A DNA stretch of 64,000 nt from Schizochytrium sp. TIO01 (lineage: Eukaryota; Sar; Bigyra; Thraustochytrida; Thraustochytriidae), in assembly GCA_004764695.1 (NCBI GenBank), contig SMSO01000014.1:6066029-6130028 (forward strand), given 5' to 3'. The notes beneath the pieces were generated by a model, which saw only the letters and a list, made by a program, of their open reading frames with translations, searched no databases and was not told where the DNA came from. The translations under genes were made by a program, and so were the position numbers. This document shows positions 32,278-41,902 of the stretch, one piece after another; position 1 is the stretch's first letter; every line of letters starts with the position of its first letter.

Positions 32278-33501
32278 ATGAGTAAGAAGGGGAATCGGGC
32301 AGAGCGGCGCAAATCCCGATCCACGGGAGGATCGTACACGCACACACCCAATGCAGAGCCTAAATCTAGCAAGGCAAACTCTACAAATTCCGTGGAAGCC
32401 GGTGCAACATCTACCACTTCGTTGCCTTCATCTGCAACTAGTAAACCTTCTGGAGAAGAATCTCAGCAAAAACAAAGTAGACAAAACCAAATACAAACGC
32501 AACTGGAGCAGCTACGACAAAGACAACAACAAATTCAGCAACAGAAACAAATGCAAAAAGAGCTCTTAAAAAAAACATGGATGCCCGATGAGGCGACTGA
32601 GGTTTGTCTCGCTTGCCAAACTCCTTTCAACGTTTTTACCCGACGACATCACTGTCGGCGTTGTTTGCGAATTTTTTGCTCAACTTGTTCTCCATTTCGA
32701 GCACACCTTGCAGCATACCCTAATGAATCCGTTCGGATTTGCATCTCCTGTTTTAAGGCCCTGGCTGACGAAGGTGACGAAGGGGCCGTTCGTCAAATTC
32801 GAGATTGGGCAGCAATGGCATTGTCTTCCTCCACAAACTCTTCCGCAGGATCATCCTCCGCTTCTCTCAGACAAGCACTAGAACATAGCTCAGAGCTCCG
32901 ATTTAACCCAGAGCCCACTGATGAACAACAACTACAACAGTCGGTAAATCTGCATGGTCGCGCTCGCAGGAGTAGTGCAGAAGGTATACAGAGTTTCATG
33001 TCCAATGCTACTCTTGGAACTAGTCTTGCGTCTCTATGGGCCCGCTCGTCCAAAGCTGCAGCTGCTTTAGGAGTAAGCTCCTCTGGACAGTCCAAAGGAG
33101 CAGCTCAGCAATACGCAGGACCTACCTCACCTAAGTTATCATTCACCGAAGTGACGGATGATACAACACTAGTTGATCACCGCGAAAGTTCTTTAGAACA
33201 TACGATATTATCCTCCGATGAACCCGTTAAACCTTCAATACTGCCAATACCCCCGCTAGCAACCTTGCCAGCTCGGCCGCTTCAAGCTGACCCAGTACCC
33301 CTAGCTCTTTCTTCGACTTCAGTTTCCCGGGTATCCACTGAGATATCCGCAGCGATCCCTCACCAGCAGTCAAAACCGAATGCCCCGTTTGGCTGGTATA
33401 AGTGGCTCAGCCGCGCCGCTATTGTTTTGGCCATCATGATGCTACTAAGACGATATGTTGCATCAAGAAGGGCTCTACCCACTTCCCCATCTGCATCATG
33501 A
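32278..33501 (+). CDS. FYVE zinc-finger protein with C-terminal membrane anchor
   Basis: Single-exon gene of 407 residues. After a basic, Ser/Gln-rich N-terminus (a Gln/Lys coiled stretch at about 60-100), a FYVE domain spans about residues 101-158. It has WMPDE, the CxxC pairs, RRHHCRRC and RICISC, the signature set that binds phosphatidylinositol 3-phosphate on endosomes. A Ser-rich, probably disordered middle follows. Near the end, about 375-394 is a hydrophobic segment (AAIVLAIMMLL) flanked by Arg, with about 15 residues after it, so it looks tail-anchored. The canonical Gly after RRHHCRxC is Leu here. The protein probably sits on or bridges PI3P-bearing membranes. Its partner is unknown. 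Confidence 0.9.
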   Translation: MSKKGNRAERRKSRSTGGSYTHTPNAEPKSSKANSTNSVEAGATSTTSLPSSATSKPSGEESQQKQSRQNQIQTQLEQLRQRQQQIQQQKQMQKELLKKTWMPDEATEVCLACQTPFNVFTRRHHCRRCLRIFCSTCSPFRAHLAAYPNESVRICISCFKALADEGDEGAVRQIRDWAAMALSSSTNSSAGSSSASLRQALEHSSELRFNPEPTDEQQLQQSVNLHGRARRSSAEGIQSFMSNATLGTSLASLWARSSKAAAALGVSSSGQSKGAAQQYAGPTSPKLSFTEVTDDTTLVDHRESSLEHTILSSDEPVKPSILPIPPLATLPARPLQADPVPLALSSTSVSRVSTEISAAIPHQQSKPNAPFGWYKWLSRAAIVLAIMMLLRRYVASRRALPTSPSAS

Positions 33502-36500
33502 TTATTGTCTTGCAACTCATAATAAACTCTTTGCTATCATCATACAGGCAACTTTAAAAAACCACACACAAAAATCAAGAAAGCCGCATTGTTTTACAAA
33601 GAAATTGCCTAAAACCTCACAGTCTCAAAACAATTTTCTAATGTAACACATGATCTATTATTTAAGCAAGTTACCTGCTGATTGCTATATTTCATTGCGA
33701 TGGCATTTGTAACTCATGTTTGTTTTACAAGAGAAGGCTAAGGCTTGAAATGCAAGTGTCATTAACAATTGCAAATATGTGCACCATTGGAGGCAGCTAA
33801 TTGCTAGCGCTCCTTTGATTAGAGTAAAGATCTTACGATCACTACTTGTAGAGCAACTTGACGATCACTACTTGAAGCTATTGATGAATCATTTTATATT
33901 GACTTAGGTGAGAGACTCAGGTGAAGAACTCAAAAAAAATATCTGATATTTGATCCTATAGCAACACCTCTCTCTCTTTCACACTCTTTGCGTAGTATAT
34001 ATTACAAATCACCAGACCTTTCAAAAATGCAAGAGCTTAAGCCTATCCATGCGCTCTTCTGCAAATGTCATACTGCTCTCATTAGACCGGTATTGTGATT
34101 AGGAATTTAAACATGGAAATGTGCGTTGGCAACCTATATTTGATTAAGGTTTGCCATGCTTTATATCCAATGACTACTACACATTGTGTTCTGAAAGAAT
34201 TGCGGGGCTAGAGATTAAGGTCTAACTGAGCCGACGCCACTTGAGCACGATTGAATGTTCCTTTTACAAAGTGACCAGGCTGCATGTCATATATTCTTCA
34301 CTTCAAAATGGAAAGGGACGTCGCGTTTGTGTCGACATGCGTAACTTTGACTCCACCAAAGCAAGAGAGCATACATACTAGCATAGTACCATGGTAGGTA
34401 ACAATTGCAAGGAGGTTCTTCACTTCATTTTCAACATAAATTGTCTGGAGATATTGGTTAGTACGGCATGCATGCGTCCTCAAGAGCAACTTGACGAAAC
34501 AACTTGTTCAGGAGCAAGAGCTATCTGAAGGGAGGATTGTGACCCGAAAGGTTATATAATATGTTGTCTTGATACCTTTTTGTCGGGGTTAGATGAATCA
34601 TAAATGAGAAGGCACATACAACAGAGAAAAGGGAATGAGTTTTGGGGAGGGGGTTCCCTTGAAAACAAGTTTCAATTAGATCTCGCGTAGCGCCCAGTTT
34701 GCTACAAAGTCTGCAAGCCAGGCATATTTTTGACAAAAGCAGATTTTAATTAGTCTGCAGGCATTGTGTATATGCAGCTTTGCTAAGTAAGAACCAGCCC
34801 GTAATAGTATTCAACATCAGCTTAGTTAGATCTTTAAGCCATATAGTTTCCATCTCAGATTTTGTTTGTAGGGGTCAAAACTTTCGATTTCAACAGAATT
34901 TGAGGGTAGTGTTTGGAACGAAATCAGCTTAGACGCACTCGCTATTTGCTTTGTGCACGTCTTTACTAGTTTCAAAGAACCATTGTCGTGGTTTAGCGCA
35001 TTAAGTCTGCATTTATTTAACAAAACTTGCTCCACCTGAGTACTTTGTGGTTACTTAGGCGTCAATAGTTTGCTCATCGGTCACTGCGCCAGAGCACTGT
35101 TGTTCGAGTTTGCACGCTCATGTATTGCGGAGAGACTAAAAGATGTTTTAAAGTGTGCACGTGAAGTTCTTTTTCTTGGATTGCAACTTTACACATGTTA
35201 TTTTACCTTTCTCATCGATCGAACCACTCGAAACTCCTCTACTAAAAAGAGGCGCATTCCCTTACAAGAGAAACTCACGTCGAAGGAAATCACTAAGTGC
35301 TTTCTTACAGGAAACAACTTGATATCAAGCTCCTCATTGCGTAGTTTCTTCGGCCGTATCTACATTAAGGAATGGACTCCATAAACCTGAGTTACCTTTC
35401 CTGGTATAGAGCATTTGTACAATATAGGAAATAAAGGAGCTAAACCTAATATTGAAGTCCTGAAAGATTTTCGAACGCAAATGAGCAGCTTTCGAAAGTT
35501 CTCCCATTTTTAATCAAGCTGTACCTATAAACTCTATTTTTTTTTTTTTTCAATTTTAAGACTGTGAAATTCGTTTCGTTTAGGCTAATACCTGAGAAAT
35601 AGTAAGTGTGGCACTTAAAGATACGAGGCAAACATTTTGCTTTGGCGTGACCCAAGCAGCCTCTGAAGAGCAAGTTTTACGGTACTTTTGTTTCAAGTCA
35701 TATCTTCTACTTGACCACGCGTGATACACATTGAGTCATTGCTGTCAGGGGTCCGTGTGAACGCCAAAATAAGTGTTGTTTCTCGAGTGTATTCAGCAAA
35801 GCTATATGTACTTATGTTTTGTTTTTATTTAATTCACTGAATAAAAAAGCATTAAGATGAAAAAATCGGTCTTTTAAAATTGTTCGCGAGGCCCATTTTC
35901 AGATGTTAGATGTCTTTTCACTGACAGAGACTCACACACAAAAAACACTAGTGCTGTCAGGTGCTGAATGGCTTTGGAAGTAAAGAGCCGTAATGCAAAC
36001 ACGTCTGCGCAAAATGCATTCACAGCTCTATCTATTAGGTTCTATGTTCTTCTTTTACTATCACGATGTTCTACCAAGAAGATCATTTTCGGGGCCGCTT
36101 TCGGAATCTACGTTCTCCTTCTCCGCAAAAGATTATTCTGAATAAATTTATACCTGATCTGACTGACCTCTTAGTCCTGATGTTTTTCTCCTTTACCAAT
36201 TCAACGCTGCTCAATGATTTTTTAAGTGTATTAACCTGCTCTCGGTAGGCTATATCTTGTAATATAAGTAAGTACCTGCTAGGTTTCCCGCAAAGTGTAG
36301 ATTTATTGTTCTTCCAATGGTATTTTCTTTTTAAAAAAGATACTCTGGTAGAAATCCTTGTATCAAAAAAAACTCTTAGAACTTTTACTGTCAAGCCTTT
36401 CGTACGTAGATAGGTACCTACTAGCTTAAGTGGCTTGGAAAAGTCGACCATAGCACTTTGACACCGACGTAGGATCACGTACCTTTTTTTACGGATCCCA

Positions 36501-38412
36501 CCCACTATGAAGATTAAAACTTTCAGAAAATTCAGGAGGAGGGCTCTTTTTTATTTTTGTTTCATCAGGATAAAATAGATGTTCAGATAGGCCATGCCCT
36601 TTATGATGAGATGGTCCTACTCAATTCTAGTAGTGCATGAATAATTCGAGTAAGTAATTTTTATGTTGAGTTTTCAGTCGCAGACGGACTCGGTCCGGAA
36701 TCTCTCAGCCGAGTCACGAAGAAACAGAATTTGCATGAGCTACTTCTAGTAGTATCATAAGGGATGTCCCGGAGTCACATATGGTACGAGCTGGAGAATC
36801 CGAATTAATTTTGATCTTGGCTAACCCCCTCAAATGTGCAAGCAATATCATCATATAGCATTCTACTATTCCAAGTTAGCTATCTATATATTTAATAGTT
36901 CCAGTATCAAAATATTTTTCTTGTCGTAGGCAAATAGGTGTATGATGATTTGCGATTGGGCTGTCGGACAAGGTTTGGGAGAGCCTTTTCTGCCAAAGCA
37001 AACAAGTTAGTAGGAATAGGAATAACCTCTGGCTACTTTTATCGTAATTCTGGGGGACCCGTAAGGGATTTAAGGTTTCTTACGTTTTAAGTTCTCCATA
37101 GAAACTAATTCTATTTTCTAGAACCAGAAATATAGAAGAAAAAAATGACTCAGGAATATCTCGGTCAAAACATTCCTTATTATGAGGTACAGGGTAAACT
37201 AGCAATATCCGAAGATTACATATGTTCAAGTCTAAAAGTCTATGTGCTTGGAGAAAGAAAAGAGCAACTTCTCGGCTCAATGAAGATGCATTTTTGACAC
37301 CACTGTCCCAGGTTCAGTTTTTGTAAAAAAGTAAAGAGTTGAATTTTACCTATGTTTGCGGAATAAGGTATCTGCTAGTGGAATTTCAAGAAAGCGATTC
37401 TGGTTGTTTAGTTCATGCTGGTAGTATTGCGGAAACGTCCCCATTTTCTTTTTAATGGTCTCGGACGCCCCAAATGGTCTGATCCTGGAAGAACCTCATT
37501 TGGAAATATACTCTTGATAAATGCAAGGCGTAATTTATGCGAAACACCAGAAAATATGCACAGGATGAACTATTTGGGAGGTTAAAAAAGGGGAGAAGCT
37601 TATCACTAAGATCATCTGCATAAAGGAAAACTTATTATGTACATTTACAAGCTCGAGAGGCTATAAGCTCAATGATGTAGCAATGGCAAGCGGTCAAGAG
37701 GTCAAGAGGTCGTGAGTTAATTCATTTATGACACTGCTTCCCTTTGCTTATCAAGTTTACTCTAGCACAAGTCGTTTCATGTGTCGACTCTGGATGTTCC
37801 TAGAGAAAATTTTTTAATGAATAATTCGCATTTATTACTATGACTATTCTTAACAACGAGATATTTTCTGTGTTTACACAGATGAATATTTAGTAACTTT
37901 AAATGGATGAATGAATGAGAGAGTGAACGCGAACAAAATCCTCAGATATTGAATCACAAACCAAGAAGAAACAAAGTAAGTTTGTATATTTCCAATGAGT
38001 TTTTAGAAGACAAGTTTAAACGCAGTTTTCTTCGTTATGAAGTGAAGCACCTAGGGCTAGTGTAACCTAATTTAGCAACTCATAAGTGATTAAAATTTAA
38101 ATATCTCTTGGTCAGATACCATTGGCAGATATGGATGGCCATATGTTAGTTAAGGACACAGGAGGTCAGTCGTTTTGTTATCGCCTGTCAAAGGATTCTA
38201 TGAGACCTTTTACTAAGGGTATAACTCAATTCCGAACATTTTCTACCCAGATCATTAGTACGAAGTAATATTTTTGATTGAGGTACTAATAGGTGAGGTG
38301 GCTGATAGTTCGAACTGGGCTTCTATAAAACAGAAACAATTCCCAAACAGCCAAGTGCCGAAAAACACTGTCATAACGAAGTAGAACGAGAGTAATACAG
38401 AAGCGAATTACA
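33502..38412. other. Long AT-rich gene-poor stretch
   Basis: About 4.9 kb with no supported gene. The longest frames (35070-35384 + from a TTG, and 36083-36505 -) show no family motif. The + frame has somewhat protein-like composition but no ATG or splice partners. I see no reverse transcriptase, transposase or terminal repeats. A TATA box for the next gene lies at its right edge. Confidence 0.4.
38324..38330 (+). promoter_or_regulatory. Candidate TATA box
   Basis: TATAAAA lies 83 nt upstream of the ATG of the Cys-rich gene, in a normal position for a core promoter with a short 5' leader. Confidence 0.45.
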
Positions 38413-39769
38413 ATGCAGGTTTTTCTGAATATAGTTCTTGTGGCAACTTTGCTCGAATTGGTGCAGAGTACTTCTCTGCGCGAAACAGTACAGCTCGCGC
38501 TTGACGAGGCAAATGACAGTACTCTCCGTGGATCCCTGCAGCAAGCTCTCCAAGAGGCTGGAACGAAATCATATGCACAGACTTGTGCGCAAAAGAGCGA
38601 CCCAGTCTGCTATGAACTTCTTGACACTTGGTGGAACACTCGCGAAGCACAGAAAGGACGTGCTGCATTGAGCGTGTTGGACGAGCAGTGTGATACTTTT
38701 ACTGATTTTGCAGATGCTTGCAATGATATGACTCAGCGCACACTTGCGAATACTAACACAACTATATACGCCAAGATTGTTGCTGACCCAGAGCTTCAAA
38801 CGATAGCGTGTACCATGGTTGGAGCACACAGCAAGCGATGCATTGGCAATCCGTGCAACCATTACAGTAAGTTCTGAGTAATGAAGGTTTTGAGTACCCG
38901 ATTGACATAATAATACTGACTAAATTCTTTCACACAAATGTCTCACGCAGATGTAAGTAAAGGGATGAGGAACAATCCGTGCCAGAGAAGGGATCTTTAT
39001 GCAAAGATAGCACAAGCTAACAAGCTGTAGCATGTTTAATGTAAGCAGTTGGGCAACTGTACGATTCAAGAGACTCAAGGACAGTGTTTCTGGTACACAA
39101 CAGCTATGGTGAAGCAAGTCAATAAATATTATGATGCTCACCCCGAAATTGATGCATCTAAAATTCCTGGCCATGGATGCTACCGCAACCCTTGTAATCT
39201 TCCTGGCGAAGGTAAGTTTTCAAGAAATTGAAATAATCTCTCTTAAATGTTTGACATTGTATGACTTACTATAGGTTACCACACAGGTTCAACAATTGAC
39301 AAGTGCCCAGGGCTGAGTACGGACATATTCACTTGCACCTATTGCAAAGGCCCTGGTGACAAGTGTCTTAAGGGAAGGGGTATGGGTTGCCAGTTGACTA
39401 CGCCAACAACCTCAGCAGAGTGTGCTTACGTAAACGATAACGATGTGGCAAAGGCGAGTATTTGGGAAAGGGTCGACCAGTAAGTCAATATCCTGTGAGA
39501 GGGTAGGTTGTTGATTTATAAAGTTGATACTAACTCTGACTGGTTTCGTTACAAAATCTAGACAGAACTGCCAGTGCTCGGACTTATTCACTCAATGCAA
39601 TAGCACTATATATGTAAGTTGCGTGCAACACTATGAAATTCATGAATATAATTGCAAGCTAACTCTTTGTGATTGATTTTAAAATGGATCGAACTTAAAT
39701 TTTCTCTGGAATTGTCGTGCGCAGCCTGATGGTACTAGGAGTGGTGCGTTTCAGCAGCGTTACGCTTAG
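38413..39769 (+). CDS. Secreted Cys-rich protein, unknown family, six exons
   Basis: Best model: 38413-38866, 38951-38952, 39049-39211, 39287-39479, 39562-39613, 39725-39769, giving 302 residues. It begins with a clear signal peptide (hydrophobic from about 4 to 18, then QSTS), so the protein should enter the secretory pathway. About 20 cysteines follow. Two modules can be seen, each ending in a Cys, two residues and NPCN (CIGNPCN and CYRNPCN), with the intron just after. The downstream part (DKCPGL to FTQCNSTIY) is also Cys-rich. I recognise no known fold. Such proteins are often extracellular or wall components, which is inference. The second exon would be only 2 nt, because no other choice keeps the frame. 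Retaining the second intron would instead end the protein about 28 residues after the first exon. The start of exon 3 could also be 39046, and exon 4 could start at 39275. Confidence 0.72.
38951..38952 (+). other. Candidate 2-nt microexon
   Basis: An AT dinucleotide lies between a good acceptor (CTCACGCAG) and a good donor (GTAAGT). The left intron (84 nt) contains CTGAC and the right one (96 nt) contains CTAAC. Inclusion completes an Asn codon and restores the Cys-rich frame in the next exon. Confidence 0.55.
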
Positions 39770-40504
39770 AAGAGTCAAGCCTAGAATAGCATTGCCAGAA
39801 AGGGCTGTCAGTTGGAGACGACCTACCTGGCAAGGACAACTATACCCCAAACTACTCTCAAACCAGTTTCTTAACTTTGATATTCTGAAATGCATAAATT
39901 GAGCTTTCTCTTATTTGCTTTCTGGACGCTCCTTCAGCTTCCGCTTATCTACCAGCCTACTTTTATCAGCTATACACACTTTATACGCTAACCTGTAAAG
40001 AAGCGAAGTGAAAGTAATTATCATATGGCAAACTAGCACTATTGCTACCATCTTAGAGTCTTACTTTTCCTATGGGCACTAGGTCTTTTGATGTTTTTTT
40101 TGAAAACATGTTTACCCGATATCGCACTGGAGAATATTATGGTCGACAAAATATCTAAAATATCTCGAGACATACTTTTTGCGAGCAATTTTTAAAAGTG
40201 TATTCAAAAGCTTTCCTCGACACAGTGCATTGAAGATAGGAAGAGAAAACACAAAACACATTATTCTCATCATCTTAATTTGAAAAGTGCAGTAGGTCGG
40301 CGAACTGAGATGAGTTGTCATGCTCTAGCAATCATATTGCTAATATTTCGTGAAGGAGATAGTGTTGAAGATTGGAGTAGCAAGATTTGGGAAATAGCAC
40401 TTAAACAAGGTTTAATAGATTTATAAGGGGAATAGAGACTCAATACGCTGCATCAGTTTTGATGTCGTTTTGAAAAAGTGAGCTTAGAAAAAGCTTAATA
40501 CACC
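39770..40504. other. Convergent intergenic region
   Basis: Shared 3' flank of the Cys-rich gene (+) and nitrile hydratase (-). No gene was seen. Confidence 0.4.
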
Positions 40505-41902
40505 TCAGAAGGTAGCTTTGGTGCCAATAAGATGCTCGCGAGTAATCATGTTAAGAATCTGAGCCTCTTCCTCGGGTGTTTCAGGGACCTTGAAGTCCTT
40601 GGGCTTCTGAGGAACCACCATGTAGCGCGCATCGGCGGTAGAATCATGTACACGGACCTGCTGATCATCAGGAATGTGTGTGCCAAACTCCTCAAGGAGC
40701 TTGCGAGGTTCACGCACAGCGCGTGCACGGTAAGAGCGAGCCTTGTACCAAGAAGGAGCAGGTCCCAAAAGACCGCCCGGGTAGCAGCTACAGAGAGTAC
40801 ATACAATAAGGTTGTGCACATTGTCATCGTTGGCAACGACAATTAGGCGGGTGGGTGCGTTCGGGTTCCCACCATCGAAACCAAGCTCGGCAACGGCTGC
40901 GTTACCATCCTTAAGGAGGCGTTCGAAGAAACCTTCGTCCTGCCATGCCTTGAGTACAACCTTGGCACCATTCATGACGCTACCTTTGGTCTCACCGCCT
41001 TCGACGACCTTTTGGAGGTCTTCCATGGTATAAACACCCTTTGCAACAAGAGCATCGATGAGACCATTGCCGAATTGCTCGTCAGCAGCGGCCGGGCCTT
41101 CCATATCTCCTTCGCGCTCGAGAGCGACCTTCTCAACGATGGTGCGTTCCTCGTGAACGTGGTCATGCTCTCCCTCACCGTGGCTGTGGCCATGGCTGTG
41201 GCTGTGGCCATGGTGATCGTGATCGTGATCGTGGGAGGTAGCGTTGGTGGGGCGAGATTCCTTTTGGGCCTTGAACTCGGCTTCAGTTGCAGGAATCAAC
41301 CAGGGCTCGTAGATATCCATGTCAAGAGTGTCGTTGTCGCCGCCGACAAAGTTGGTCCAAAGGTCTTTCTGGTTAAAGCGAACGCGGTAAAGGTCCTGGT
41401 CTGGGGCTTCACGACGGAAGGCCAAGAGCTCGGGGGCTTTGAATGAGCCGACAAGACGCTCGATCTGGCCGACAACACCGAAGATGTAGCCTGGGGTACG
41501 CAAGTGAGGGCGAATGAAGCTGGTTTTAAAGCTTTCGCTACGTACACGTACATAGTCTCCAGCCTTGTACTCGTTCTTGATAACTTCAGGAGGCTCCGGG
41601 AAGATAAACTTGCTCACATCCTCGTTGGTGAGCACGCCACGCTCGACCAGAATTGCAAGCATGGAGCGAGCCCACTTACCGTAGTAGGTGCAGTTCTTGT
41701 AAACTTGCTCAGGCAAGTTCTCGACACCACGACGCATTTCATCAGTTGTAATGTATCCACGCTGGGCCAAAATGCCAAGCGTGGCATGGACGCGGCGCTC
41801 CCAAAGGGCCATCGGGGAGTCAATGGCTTTGCCATCAAAGCACACAGTGTCATACGCTTCTTCGAGGCCACCGACATCGTGTTGTCCGATTCGAGAAGCC
41901 AT
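40505..41902 (-). CDS. Nitrile hydratase, beta-alpha fusion, cobalt type
   Basis: Single-exon gene of 465 residues. Residues 1 to about 215 form the beta subunit (HDVGG near the start, YYGKWARSMLAILVERGVLT, and the SH3-like PHLRTPGYIFGVVGQIE). Residues about 270-465 form the alpha subunit. The metal-binding motif VCTLCSC is at residues 367-373. Its Thr marks the cobalt rather than iron class. Two of the Cys are normally oxidised to sulfinic and sulfenic acids. The enzyme hydrates nitriles to amides. Bacterial enzymes have separate subunits with alpha usually first. The beta-first fusion with a His-rich linker (about 225-262, alternating His with Asp/Gly/Ser) matches the form known from the choanoflagellate Monosiga brevicollis. 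The linker may bind metal. The strong G/C-ending codon bias and lack of introns suggest high expression. No cobalt chaperone or amidase gene is nearby. Confidence 0.95.
   Translation of the reverse strand: MASRIGQHDVGGLEEAYDTVCFDGKAIDSPMALWERRVHATLGILAQRGYITTDEMRRGVENLPEQVYKNCTYYGKWARSMLAILVERGVLTNEDVSKFIFPEPPEVIKNEYKAGDYVRVRSESFKTSFIRPHLRTPGYIFGVVGQIERLVGSFKAPELLAFRREAPDQDLYRVRFNQKDLWTNFVGGDNDTLDMDIYEPWLIPATEAEFKAQKESRPTNATSHDHDHDHHGHSHSHGHSHGEGEHDHVHEERTIVEKVALEREGDMEGPAAADEQFGNGLIDALVAKGVYTMEDLQKVVEGGETKGSVMNGAKVVLKAWQDEGFFERLLKDGNAAVAELGFDGGNPNAPTRLIVVANDDNVHNLIVCTLCSCYPGGLLGPAPSWYKARSYRARAVREPRKLLEEFGTHIPDDQQVRVHDSTADARYMVVPQKPKDFKVPETPEEEAQILNMITREHLIGTKATF

Noticed and set aside
35070-35384. 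104-residue + strand frame
   Set aside because: Begins with TTG, has no motif, and I could not connect it to other exons.
36083-36505. 140-residue - strand frame
   Set aside because: No motif, no codon bias and no splice partners in an AT-rich desert; probably chance.
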